Source of the DNA: Gigaspora margarita
Lineage: Eukaryota > Glomeromycota > Glomeromycetes > Diversisporales > Gigasporaceae
Length of the DNA: 64,000 bases
Direction of reading: 5' to 3'
Assembly (NCBI GenBank): GCA_009809945.1
Contig: WTPW01000625.1
Location: forward strand, 106,681 to 170,680
Under the pieces are notes generated by a model. It was given only the letters and a program-made list of their open reading frames with translations, searched no databases and had not been told where the DNA came from. Both the position numbers and the translations under genes were made by a program. Positions 1 through 10,965 of this stretch are shown here, one piece after another. The stretch's first letter is position 1; each line of letters begins with the position of its first letter.

Positions 1-1370
1 TGAATTATAAAAGAATCTCATTTAGGATTGTATGTTTACTATAAAAAGGTATTTATTAATTAGTAAATATTTGAAAATAGTGTAAAAATATTAAGCTTTA
101 CAATGCAAAAAATTTTCAAAAGCCAATACAAATATTCCATTATTTTTGTACAGTATGTAGATTTTAAATGCTTAAAAGAAATTCAAAGATCTAAAAAAGC
201 TTGAAGATCTTGTTTAGCACACTTAAAATTATGATCTTTAATACCTATAAACTAAAAAATAAAGTCTTTAGATAAATGGTTATAATAACAAATACAATCT
301 AAAGACCATAATAAGCAAAAAAAAGAGGTGTATATAAATACATACAATAATGCAATTTATATTTGTATTACCTGGGTTACCTGGGGTATTCAGTTTATTT
401 ATATAGCCCAGTTTGTAACCTGGTAATAATTTTTTGTACAGGCAGGTAATTTGAAGTTAAAATTTTTAATGGGTACAATCTTTACAGATTTCACATGATT
501 CTGCTTACACTTTAGATAACCCATATATAGAGCTATGTAAGTACATACATATATATGTTAGCTACTTTATAAGTGCTTAATATATACTAATAATATCATG
601 TATAAAGTAATAAATCAAATTTATATATTGAATTTATTTCTAAATAATGATAATATAGTTGAAAGGACCCAAAATATATATAGATAGGTAAAGTGACTTT
701 TAAATATTTTATTAATTGCTGTATGCAAGACTGTTTTATAAGATCAGTATGCAAAATTTATAACTTACAATAAAAAAATTAAAAAAATATGCAAAATAAA
801 TTCTAATCTTGATTATAGTATAAAATTTTATATAAGCTTTACAATATATAAAATTACATCAGGAAAATTTTTATGGTGCAGATTTGTACAAATTTTTAAA
901 AAGTTAATTATAAAAATCAGTGACCACACAACTGTTAGTATAGAAAAAATCCTTAAAATTTTAAAAATTTGCACAAATTGCAATAAAATTTAATGCATAT
1001 GCATTACAATCATCTAATTATCACTTTTATCAGGTAAATAAATATGGTGCATATCTGTGCAGATTTTTTAAACTCAATTATTAAAAATCTGTGTATATCT
1101 GCGACCCTGCCAGTGATCATTAAAAAAATTTTTTTAATTTACTGTGCAGATTTAGCAAATTTAATTTTTTGTACAAATCTTTAATAATAACAATTCAAAA
1201 AAATGAATAATAACTATATACTAGCTAAATTTTCATATATTAAAAGAATACATTCAAATATATTTTAATGATATAATTTATTACAAATATATAATATTGG
1301 TCAATTATAAAAATAATAAAAATAATATATTTTTATTAAAAAAAAATTACAAAACATATTACAAGAGATA
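1..1370. other. A+T-rich stretch, no gene seen
   Basis: No coding frame of convincing length or composition is visible on either strand. Loose repeats of a motif like gtgcagatttgtacaaat occur between about 865 and 1190, and a short imperfect inverted repeat built on acctgggttacctggg lies near 371-425. These look like remnants of old repeats. Nothing else can be assigned. Confidence 0.5.
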
Positions 1371-1374
1371 TCAC

Positions 1375-1565
1375 AAAAACATCTTTCACAAACACTATAA
1401 AGATACTATACAAACACCACATAAATAGCATAAAAACACCACTGCACAAATGCTGTAGAGATACTACTGCATACTACAAAAACACTATAGAGATACTACT
1501 ATACAATTGCCATAAAGACACTATACAAATGCCATAAAAACACTATACAAACAACCATACAAACG
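1375..1565. repeat. Degenerate minisatellite
   Basis: Variants of cactatacaaatgccataaa and acactataaagatactac recur about eight times with spacings of roughly 20-36 bases. The copies are diverged and no exact period can be fixed by eye. No gene overlaps it. Confidence 0.5.
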
Positions 1566-2640
1566 TATCAAATACAACATGAAAAAAAACTGATACCAAT
1601 AATGAATGTATCAAAGAGCACGACCTATTCTGAATCTGAAAAGAATTAGTACTGTACAAACACTTAACTAAAAGCAAAAAAAAAAAGAACTGAATGCTTA
1701 GATGTACAAAATCGCAAGACCTTCAACCAACAATATAAAAAAAAACTGTAATGCTAAGAAAGGATGATATTGAAACAAAATACGACACCTATGATGACTT
1801 CAAAAACTAGATGACTTCAAAAGCAATAACAGTTAAAAAACCCAATAATGCACCAATGACAAAAAAGAAACACCTATCAAAGCTAGCATGAAACAAAACT
1901 AACAATTTACCAACTATAAAAATAAAAGCACAGAAAGTATCAAACTGAAAGACACCAACAATGAGAAACTGGATCACAAAAAACACCAAATTGGACAGTA
2001 CTAGTGACAAGAAAAAATTACTGAACTAGAAGACATAAAAACTATAGCACCAGCAATGAAAAAACTGGTCAACACCAGTGATGAGAGAAGCACCAATAAA
2101 ATGGATGATAATTTAAACCAAAAAAAGAACAAGAATAATATTAGTACTATACAAATAAAATAAATAAAATAATAAAGAAAAAACAAATTGAATTACTTAT
2201 TATTTTATTCTTGCTTTGTGTACTGATATAACAGATACTCTTAGACCAGATTTACCTCTTTAACAGACTAATTGCAAAGAACCAAATTTTTAATAAATAA
2301 ATAGTTTTTAACTGTTATAATGAACTATAATAAAAAAGTTATATATCAGAATTTTTTTTCAGCCCAAATTTCTGCTAAATCAATAGTTGACAGTAACTGG
2401 TAATCTAATTAATAAATTACTATATTATTAAAAATAAAAAAATATTAAAAAAATTATAATAAAATAATTTAAAATAAATTAAGTAAAATATACAAATAAA
2501 AAATAAATTAACAAAAAATAAATTAACAAAAAATAATTTAAAAATAAAATAATAAATAAATAAAAAAAAAGAATTAAATAAAAGAACTGTTTAAAAAAAT
2601 AAAATAAAATAAAATTTAAAAATTAAAAAAAAAATCAAAA
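1566..2640. other. A-rich degenerate repeats, no gene
   Basis: Between about 1590 and 2100 short motifs such as gatgacttcaaaa and ccaatgatgaaaa recur irregularly, suggesting an old tandem repeat. The minus-strand open frames here are only the complement of these A-rich repeats. From 2400 to 2640 the sequence is nearly pure A/T with runs of A. No gene is supported. Confidence 0.45.
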
Positions 2641-3484
2641 ATTGATAATCCACCTATCAATTAGAAAATGACAAAATGTGATATGCTTTTATCTAAAATT
2701 TTTTTTATTGTTAATGACAAAAGTCTACTAATTGAAAATTGTAGAGCTCATCAAGATGCATCTAATAGTGGTTAGATCATCCAAATCAGCCTAGTGGATG
2801 GCGAAATATCGTCAAAAAAAAAGATTGGCCGACTATATAAAATCCCGTGATGCAGATTAGTTATAAAAATTACTATAAGCAAAATGTGGCATGCTTCTAT
2901 CTAAAATTTTTTCTAACTAAGTTAACAATACATGTCCACTAATTGAAAGTTGTAAAGCTTGTTAAGGCGTATCTAACTGTAGTTAGATCATCCAAATCGG
3001 CCCAGTAGATAATGAGATATCATTAAAAAATGATTGGCTAACTATATGTAAACAAACATTGTTTATATAGAGATTTTATATAGTCAGCCAATCATTTTTT
3101 GATGATATCTCACCATCCACTGAGCTGATTTAGAAGATCTAATCACTGTTAAATGCGCCTCAATGAGCTCTACAACTTCAATTAGTGGACATATATTGTT
3201 AACTAGTTAGAAAAAATTTTTAGATAGAAGCATGCCACATTTCGCCTATAGTAATTTTCATATGTAATCTGCATCATGGGATTTTATATAGTCAGTTAAT
3301 CATTTTTTGATAATATCTTGCCATCCACTGAGCCGATTTGGATGATCTAACTACTGTTAAATATGTCTTGACGAGCTCTACAACTTTCAATTAGTAGACA
3401 TTTATCATTAACTTAATAAGAAAAAAATTTAGATGGAAGCATGCTACATTTCATCACTTTCTAGTTGACAGGCAGATTATCAAT
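2641..3484. mobile_element. Compound palindromic element (four ~190-bp units)
   Basis: The two ends are inverted copies of each other: 2641 starts attgataatccacctatcaa and 3484 ends with its near complement (aggcagattatcaatt). Between them lie four diverged copies of a unit of about 190 bp, two minus and two plus, so the whole segment folds about a centre near 3060. Each unit contains tagtcagccaatcatttttt, gagctctacaactttcaatt and tagaagcatgcca. Two further plus copies lie at 4016-4411. It has no coding capacity and looks like a non-autonomous foldback or MITE element that has multiplied internally. Confidence 0.7.
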
Positions 3485-4015
3485 TAAATTAAAAATTTAA
3501 AAAAAATTTAAGTATAAAAAAAAAGAATATTACTAGAAATAACTAATAATGATCATCACCACCCCTAGATATTTTTTAAGGTTAGGATGAAGCTATAGAG
3601 ATTTTGTTTTTTATATATAATATAATATAGTTTAGATATAAAGTCCCAATTTTAGTTTTTATAAGGTTTTTGGTTGTTCTGAACATTTTTACTTAGAGTA
3701 TTAATCCTGTTTATTTAGTATGTTTTAAAGATATAAGCACCCTAGTGATCAATCACCACAAAAAAAATATTAAAAATTTAAAATAAAACAAATAATTAAA
3801 ATTAAATATTAAAAAAAAATATTAAAAAAAATTATAAAAAAATTAAAAAAAAAGTAAATATGTAATAAAAAAAAAAAAAAATTAAAAAATAAAATAAAAA
3901 AATTAAGAACAAAAAAAATTAAAATAATAAAAAAAAGGATTTATTAATTTTGTTTACCGTGCACAGCTGTGCACCTATAAAAACAAATACAAAAATAATT
4001 AGAACAACTGTGCAC
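3485..4015. other. A+T-rich spacer
   Basis: Nearly pure A/T with poly(A) runs (3770-3940). A short GC-richer piece reading gtgcacagctgtgcac sits near 3959-3972 and is self-complementary. No gene seen. Confidence 0.5.
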
Positions 4016-4411
4016 TCTATAGAGATTTTATATAGTCAGCCAATCATTTTTTGATGATATCTTACCATTCACAGGCTGATTTGGAACATCTAACTACCGT
4101 TAGATGCGTCTCGATGAGCTCTACAACTTTCAATTAGTGGACATGTATCATTAACTTAGTACAAAAAATTTTAAATAGAAGCATGCCATATTTGCCTATA
4201 GTGATTTCATATGTAATCTGCATCACGAGATTTTATATAGTCAGCCAATCATTTTTCAATGATATCTTGCCATCCACTGGGCCGATTTGGATGATCTAAC
4301 CACTATTATATGCGTCTCAAAGAGCTTTACAAATTTCAATTAGTGGACATATATCATTAACTTAATAAGAAAAAAATTTAGATGGTAGCATGACAGGCAG
4401 ATTATTAATTA
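4016..4411 (+). mobile_element. Half copy of the 2641-3484 palindromic element
   Basis: Two plus-oriented units of the same ~190-bp repeat follow one another (about 4020-4200 and 4215-4411), ending with the same terminal motif gacaggcagattattaatt. The inverted left half is missing, so this is either a truncated copy or one arm of a larger palindrome. Confidence 0.65.
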
Positions 4412-4514
4412 ATTAAAAATAATGTAAAAAAAGTTTAAAAATAACTAAAAAAAATAAAAAATAAAAAATATGTTATATAAAAAAAAATAACATTTTTTTT
4501 AAAAAATGAATAAG

Positions 4515-5649
4515 TAAGGTGGATATGGGTATTATAGCACACTACCAATTATGGCGCACTACCAATATCTTATGATCTACTGATCAAATTTCTATGATTT
4601 TGGTACCAATCGATTCGTCTCAGTGAGATAAATTGATTAGTACCAAAATCGTAGAATTCTGACTGATGGAACATGAGATATTATCATTAAAGTAATATTT
4701 AAAGCAAATATAGGTATTATGGCGATAAAAGTATTGCAGTGTAAAGCAATATCTTGTGAACCATCAATCAGAATCGTATAATTTTGGCACTATCCAACTC
4801 ATCTTATCGAGACGAATCGATGGTACCAAAATTATGCGATTCTGATTGAAACTTCTTAAGATATTATAATTTAATCAAAATAAGCTTGCAAACCAAATTT
4901 TAAAATTAATATAAAATAATGAATAACTCTTGGTAGAACAGTCCGTTTTCGATACTTTACCACCAAAATGTCCGCTTTGATGAGGTAATTCCAACAAGCC
5001 CAAACTTACTAAAATCCAATCACAGGATCACAGGATCATTAAGGTTTTATTGTTGTTTTGATGAAAATATATAAGTTTAACTAATTAAATTTTCATCAAA
5101 AACAATACAAAAACCTTAGCGATCCCATGTTTCTGTGATTGGATTTTAGCAAGCTTGGGCTTGTTGGAATTGCCTCTTCAAGGCAGACATTTTGGTAGTA
5201 AAATTATTGAAAACAGACTGTCCTACCAAGAGTTATTCATTATTTTATATAAATTTTAAAATTTGCTTTGCACAGCTTATTTTGGTTAATTTATGATATA
5301 TCGAGAAATATTAGCCAAAATCACATGATTGTGGTACCATTCGATTCGTCTCAATGAGACGAAACGAATAGTATCAAAATTATTTGATTCTGATCAATAG
5401 ATCTCAATAGAACATGAAAAATAGTTGTGCGTCATAATTGGTACCTGCATTATAATTTATTATTTTACTTTGTATTTTTTAATTAATGATATCTTATGAT
5501 CTAGTGATTAGAATTGAATAATTTTGGTACCATTCGATTCGCCTTGATGTGATCAATCCAATAGTACTAAAATCATTTAATTCTTATCAATACATAATCT
5601 ATTATTAGCCAAAATACTTAATTGCGCCATAATACCTATATTCACCTTA
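4515..5649. mobile_element. TIR element, ~1.13 kb, non-autonomous
   Basis: The left end (aaggtggatatgggtattat) is repeated inverted at the right end (ataatacctatattcacctt). Inside, inverted pairs built on gattcgtctcaatgagacga and on ccaaaatcatgtgattctgat continue toward the centre, so the element folds over most of its length. The same cgccataatacc tip and the same subterminal gattcg/cgaatc palindrome occur at the ends of the pogo-like element at 36022-38863. I infer that this is a non-autonomous relative of that family. It has no coding frame. Confidence 0.7.
4871..5290. repeat. Core hairpin of the 4515-5649 element
   Basis: Inverted arms of roughly 180-200 bp (left from about 4871, right to about 5290) run from ttaatcaaaataagcttgca to its complement. 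They include aatgaataactcttggtaga and ccaacaagcccaaacttact. The loop is A+T-rich near 5070. Diverged single arms of the same sequence occur near 8560-8800 and 17450-17600. Confidence 0.7.
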
Positions 5650-5839
5650 TATTTTATGTGTTTGTTTTTATTATTTTAGTTTATTTTATTTATTTAATTT
5701 AAACACAGTTTTTTTGGGAGGATGCCTATTTCCACTATGGTATTTTGCTATTTCTATCATGGTTACACAAGAATTTCTATTTTTAGTATATAATATAGTA
5801 TATAATAAATTTACTATAAATCTAACTCTAAAACTAATA

Positions 5840-6529
5840 AGTAAACCTTCTTTGATTCCTAGTTAAAAGTTGTAGAGCTCACTTTTCTAATTCTAATAGT
5901 AGATAAATCATCAAAATCAGCTCAGTGGATCCCAAGATACTTGGAATCAAAGAAAAGAACATAAGAATCAGCAAATTCACTATTACACAACCTATTTATT
6001 TTTCTTTACATATATTTTGAAAAGGTTTTTTATCGTAGTAAAAAATTTTACTAAAAAACTAATAAAACTTATTTTAAAAAAATAGCATTTTTTTGAGCCA
6101 AAGAACAACTTTACTTAGGAGCCAAAAGTTAATTATAATAATAAAATTTTGTAAAATTATGATTATCATTTGATAGCTTTTTTTCTAACTTTTTTACATA
6201 CGTTTTGAGATGATTATTATTGTAGTAAAAACCTTTACTAAGGAAATAATAAAACTCATTTTAAAAAACTAACATTTTTTTAGCCAAAGAGCAACTTTAC
6301 TTAAGAACCCAAAGTCAATTGTAATAACAAAATTCTATGCAAATCACAATTTTTATTTGACGACATTTTCTATGCTTTGTGTAACAGTGAATTTGCTAAT
6401 CCTTATGTTCTTTTCTTGATTCCAAGTATCTTGAAATTCACTAGGCTGATTTTGATGATTTAACTACCATTAGAATCAGAAAAATGAGCTCTACAACTTT
6501 CAATTAGAGGCCAAAAAAGGTTTACTTAA
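5840..6529. mobile_element. Foldback element with internal duplication
   Basis: Arms of about 155 bp (5840-5995 and 6372-6529) are inverted copies, from agtaaaccttctttgattcc outward to its complement aaggtttact. Between them two tandem diverged copies of a ~190-bp unit (about 6010-6195 and 6200-6370) each carry gccaaagaacaactttactt. It has no coding frame. Confidence 0.65.
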
Positions 6530-6530
6530 G

Positions 6531-6679
6531 GCTGTGTCATTAATCATCTGATTATTTTTTATTAGAGACCTACCCCCTCCTCCCCTCCTTAATATAAATT
6601 TGGTCACGTTCTTATATATAATTTCAACATTTTTTACCCCCCTCTAAAAAATCACCTGATTTTTGTTGCTTACCTTATC
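6531..6679. mobile_element. Short MITE-like repeat, copy 1
   Basis: The segment from ggctgtgtcattaatcatct to ttttttagagggg/atcacctgattttt matches 19815-19965 in inverted orientation. That second copy sits inside another repeat and so reveals the element's borders. The ends are imperfect inverted repeats (gtgtcattaatcatctgatt versus gtgacaaaaatcaggtgatt). It has no coding content. Confidence 0.6.
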
Positions 6680-6739
6680 TGTTATTAGTTTTTAGGTTTA
6701 GAGTTAGGGTTAAAGTTAGAAAGAATTCTATAAATACTA

Positions 6740-7012
6740 TATCCTATTATGATTAAGCACCCCTTTTTTGAAAGTTTAAACTCAAATAACTTGAAAACTA
6801 TCTAATCAAACTCAATAAAAATTTTTTAATTTAAACTTTATAAATCTATAAAATTTAAATAAATAAATTTTTATTGAGTTTGATTAAATAATTTTCAAGT
6901 TATTTAAGTTGAAAATTTAAATAAATAAATTTTTATTGAGTTTGATTAAATAATTTTCAAGTTATTTAAGTTGAAAATTTCAAAAAAGAAGGTGCTTATT
7001 CATGATAGGATA
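6740..7012. mobile_element. Palindromic MITE, family tatcctatcatgaataagc, copy 1
   Basis: The ends are tatcctattatgattaagca and its inverted counterpart tgcttattcatgataggata. The arms meet in an A+T-rich centre containing ttgagtttgattaaataatt. A block of about 62 bp in the right arm (about 6850-6911 and 6912-6973) is duplicated in tandem. Two more copies lie at 7779-7990 and 60982-61177. Confidence 0.75.
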
Positions 7013-7150
7013 TGGTAAAAATTTTGTATAACTATAGTAGAAATAGAAAAATACCATGGTAGAAATAGTAGCTCTTTTTTTATTTTAATTTATTTACCTA
7101 TTTATTTTTTTATTTTAAATCATTTTTTTAAAGAGTATTGCTAATCTTAA

Positions 7151-7440
7151 CAGGCTGTGAAATTCACAACCCTGCATCTGACCAATCAAAATTGCCTAAT
7201 CAGCACAATCTGCAAATTTTCTTTGTATAACAAAAACAAAGTATTTTTTATGAATAAATTAAAAAATTACTTCTAACTTAAAATTTTGTCTATAAAACTA
7301 CTTTTTTTTATGCAAAAAAAAAATTTCTTGCTAAATTTTACTATAAAGTTTGCTATTTATTACAGTCCTAACTCTAACTCTAACTTAAATAGAAAACTTT
7401 TTTAAAATTTTTAAAATAGGGATGTGAATTTTACAGCCTG
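7151..7440. mobile_element. MITE with 24-bp TIRs
   Basis: The left tip caggctgtgaaattcacaac and the right tip gtgaattttacagcctg are inverted repeats enclosing 290 bp of A+T-rich non-coding sequence. I see no clear target-site duplication. Confidence 0.6.
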
Positions 7441-7778
7441 TGAATTGAAGTAATTTTTTTTTTAAATATGTACATACATTTTATTTTACTTTTATTTTTT
7501 AGTTTATTTTTTTTATTTATTTTAATCAATTTATGCAAGTCTCAATCAAAAAGATTCAATTATTGAGTATAGGCAAGATAACTATTTTTGTAATATGCAT
7601 ATATACAATAGTAGGAATTATTCTTGTTTAGGAAATAAGAGCCATGATATTTGTTGTTTTTCTAGAGGGTAGCTTATTTTCAAAAAAAAATTTTGTTTTG
7701 AAAAAAAAGAGGTAGCTTATTTTTAACATTACACTATTGTTATTTCCAAATTTATACTAAAAATATGCAAATAATACC
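7441..7778. other. A+T-rich spacer, no gene
   Basis: Mostly T-rich sequence. A small direct duplication of gaggtagcttattttt occurs near 7668-7725. Nothing else assignable. Confidence 0.45.
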
Positions 7779-7990
7779 ATATGCTATTATGAATAAGTAC
7801 CTATTTTTTAAAAATTTAAACTCAAATAACTTGAAAACTATATAAACAAACTCAATAAAAATTTTTTAATTTAAACTTTATAAGTCTATAAAATTTAAAT
7901 AAATAAATTTTTATTGAGTTTGATTAAATAGTTTTCAAGTTATTTAAGATGAAAATTTCAAAAAAGGGGATGCCTATTCATGATAGGATA
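7779..7990. mobile_element. Palindromic MITE, family tatcctatcatgaataagc, copy 2
   Basis: Ends and arms match those of 6740-7012 closely, without the internal duplication. The left tip reads atgctattatgaataag and the right tip catgataggata. Confidence 0.75.
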
Positions 7991-8925
7991 TAGTAAACCT
8001 TTATATGCAGAATTTTAATATAGAAATAAACAATTTAAAAATTTAACCTTTTTGACATTTTTTAAAAGAATATGCAAATGTAAATCTTACTTTATTTAAT
8101 TTGTCTATGATAGTGACGCGTTCTCTGACCTGATCTATCTATGTATATTTTGGGGTCTTCAGTTAATTCTTCCAAAACCAGTATGCATAATGAACAGGTT
8201 TTGTATCGGTTATAACAGGTTATCAGATTTGAAAAATATCATATAATAGGTCAGCCTGTATCAACCAATCAAATTGCAGGGTTGAATATATCAAAATTCT
8301 CAACCACTACAAGAGTTCAATTTATGCAATATATAATCATATAGTCTAATTTTATATAATTGCTACTTTTTGTTAATAAACAAGTTTCTAGCAACAATAT
8401 TTTTCTGGTATACCAGGAAAATAACAAGAATTAGGAAGCTTCCAGAAATTAGCTAATTTTTGTTTACTATGAGCCTACTTCCACTCACCCACACCTAATA
8501 CTCCAATTAGCCAATCAGATTTATGATTATTAAAAAGTTAGATATAATATTTAATAGTAAATAACTTTTGATCTACTGGACCAAATTTGATACTTTAACA
8601 CCAAAATGATCCTCTCAATGAGAGAATTCTAGCAAGCCCAAAATTGTTAAAATCTAATTACAGGATTCTAAAATCAGAATAAATTTGTGTTATTAAAATA
8701 GTTTATAATTATTTAATAAATTATAGAACTTTTATAGTAATACAAATCTATGCTGATTACAGGATTCTGTCTGTGATTGAATTTTTAGAAAAGTGCAGTA
8801 TATTACATAATTAGGGTTTACATAGGTTATACTCTTTAGTGATATACTGACTATCAAGTTTTAATATTTAAAGAAACTCAAAAACGTTTTTGACCTAAAA
8901 ATAAGCTACTGCATGATTGACAACA
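7991..8925. other. Spacer with a decayed hairpin remnant
   Basis: No gene seen. From about 8560 to 8800 an imperfect inverted repeat (ccaaaatgatcctctcaatg, aagcccaaaattgttaaaatc ... tgctgattacaggattctg) resembles the core hairpin at 4871-5290. I read it as an old relative. The rest is unassigned. Confidence 0.45.
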
Positions 8926-10015
8926 GTTGCTACATAGTAAAATCAACATTTTACTATGTAAATTGATTATAGTCGCTTAAGTAAGTTTTTAGTGGATCAA
9001 AATACAGTTATACTAAAATTTTTATCAATATTGAAGAATTTTTTATTAGTTGACTTTTGATTTTTACTTTCAATAAAAAAATTAAAATTTTTTTAAAAAA
9101 TATATTCAATGAATGTAAAAATTAAAAATAAAATAATAAATCTTTACCAATTTGGATAAAAATTTTGTGTATATGTATTATGATTCCCAAATAAGTTTAA
9201 GTAACTATAATCGATTTATATAGTAAAATTTGGACTTTATCTTTGACAGTGCTACCAAAGCTAGAATATTGGAAACTGTAGCTGGAGAATCAGACAATAA
9301 GACCCTTGAGAAGGGGTCTACTAACCTAGCTACCAAAGTCATACTAGAGGAAAAGAACCTAAGTTTTAGAAGTAGGTACTAAGGAAAAAAGCCATATTGA
9401 CCCTTTCACGCTAACTTGTTTAGAAGTTTGTGAATCTGGTGTAAGAATCAGTAGAATGGTGAGATAGGTGCTAGGATTGGAGTGAACCTTGCAAGAGCAA
9501 GAGTAGGTAATGGTAGGGTTTAATAGTTAGCTCTAACTTCAAGTGCAAGCCTTGTGAGTGCATTATTACTGAAGTATAGGTGAATAGCTGGTGGGACAGG
9601 TACTGTTCTACCAAGTTCTCCCAAGGATAACAGGACCAGAGTTATCTGGCTGGGTTCTAAGGACAACAGATAAGCATCTGGAACTATCTGACTGACTGAG
9701 TACTGGGACTGTTCTGGTGATACAAGATGGGTTGGCAGGAGGGACATGGATCTGAGAATTTAAATAGGCAATTTCCATAGTTGGGTTGCAGATATGATAG
9801 CTAGTGTGGAACCTTAGAGTGGACCACTTAAATTAGATACCAAAAATGTATATATGGCCAGTTGGATTCTTGTTAATATAACAAATACTAGTTGATCTCT
9901 ATGTAGGTTAACCGATGGCTCTAGTATCTTGAATAAAATATCCTGAGTCCCAAGGTGGGCATTTTGAAACCAAAAAAAAAATTTTGGATTTTACTATGTA
10001 ACAACTACTTGTGAT
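8926..10015. mobile_element. Palindromic element split by a retroelement
   Basis: Outer arms carry gttgctacatagtaaaatc (left, about 8929) and gattttactatgtaacaac (right, about 9986-10005). Inner arms carry attgattatagtcgctt and its complement aagtaactataatcgat (9201-9215). The region between 9241 and 9980 is an unrelated insertion, so the original palindrome was about 350 bp. Confidence 0.6.
9241..9980 (+). mobile_element. 5'-truncated tRNA-headed retroelement, copy of 18021-19256
   Basis: This G+C-richer block matches the complement of 18021-18990 along most of its length. Shared runs include gaggaaaaggacc/gaggaaaagaacc, ggtgggacagg and ctaccaag, with heavy decay. It ends in a poly(A) tract (9971-9981), so transcription ran left to right. 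Flanks aatttggactttat (9227-9240) and aattttggattttact (after the tail) look like a diverged target-site duplication. The tRNA-like head seen in the other copy is missing, hence 5' truncation. The minus-strand open frame at 9520-9747 is a shadow. Confidence 0.65.
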
Positions 10016-10179
10016 TGCTAAAAACTAATTTTATACTTAAATAATTTAGCAAAATTATATATAGTTTTTAAGCAATTTTGCAAGAACTACTGATCCAATT
10101 TAGCTAAAATTTTAATATAATATAGATCAATCTTATATTTATCTACATTAAAAATTTTAGCTTATTTGGATTAATAGTT

Positions 10180-10395
10180 AGAGCAAATCTATTTGTAACC
10201 ATGGTTATTGTTCTGAGCAATCAAATTGCTAGATTAGATATAACAAAAAAATTCAAAAACTACAAATTGCAATAACTTTAAATTGTGCCTATAAAACCAA
10301 TATTTTTTTAGCTAAAAATGCTTCTTAAGGTGTTTTATTATATAATAAACCCTTTTCTAATTCTAAACCTAACTCTAACACTAATCTGGTTACTG
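10180..10395. repeat. Dispersed repeat shared with 19785-20160
   Basis: From gcaaatctatttgtaaccat to tctaacactaatctggttac this segment is the complement of the two outer pieces of 19785-20160. That second copy is interrupted by a MITE. The repeat includes tattatataataaaccct and telomere-like acctaactctaac. Its class is unknown. Confidence 0.6.
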
Positions 10396-10424
10396 TTACT
10401 GCTAGTAACAAGCACTTTTTTTCT

Positions 10425-10853
10425 AATAGTTATTGTCAGAAATGATGCTGAAATCGGATAATGCTAAAATCCATGTGATTGCTATATCATCAGAATTTCT
10501 TAAAATTTTTAAAAATTGTATAAACAATCAATCTACACTATGTAATCAAAACAATCGAATGGGTCAGTTAGAGTAGGATTAATTCAATACTGCATAAATC
10601 ATATATTGATATATATATATAAAAGGCCTTCTTACTGTATCAAAATGGCAACTCTAACCCTAACCCTAAACACAAGGCAAAATTTTTTTTTATAAATATT
10701 TTTTGCCTCGTGGTTAGGGTTAGGATTAGGGTCATCTTTTGATACAGTTAAAAGGTCTTTTATATATAGATATCAAGAATACATATAGGCATACTATCCA
10801 GTTATAGCATTTGATGTAGTATAGATTTCAGCATTATCACCGACAGTTATTAA
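10425..10853. mobile_element. Foldback element with telomere-like arms
   Basis: Outer arms ttattgtcagaaatgatgct and agcattatcaccgacagtta are inverted. Inner arms include ggccttcttactgtatcaaa and its complement. At the centre taaccctaaccctaaac (10654-10670) faces gttagggttaggattaggg (10714-10732), so the telomere-type repeat is itself part of the hairpin. It has no coding content. Confidence 0.65.
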
Positions 10854-10965
10854 AAATTCAAATTTGAATATTATAATTTCATTATAATAAAAAAGTTTTC
10901 TAAAATGCACTACTGGTATTCAACACCAGTATGTGGTGTAATGTGAAGATCAATATAAAAAATAA

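Noticed and set aside
1807-2186. Minus-strand membrane proteins
   Set aside because: Phe/Leu/Ile-rich frames come from complementing A-rich degenerate repeats; no start context, no homologous features.
10640-10735. Chromosome end or telomere
   Set aside because: Only two or three units, facing each other in a hairpin, with normal sequence on both sides.
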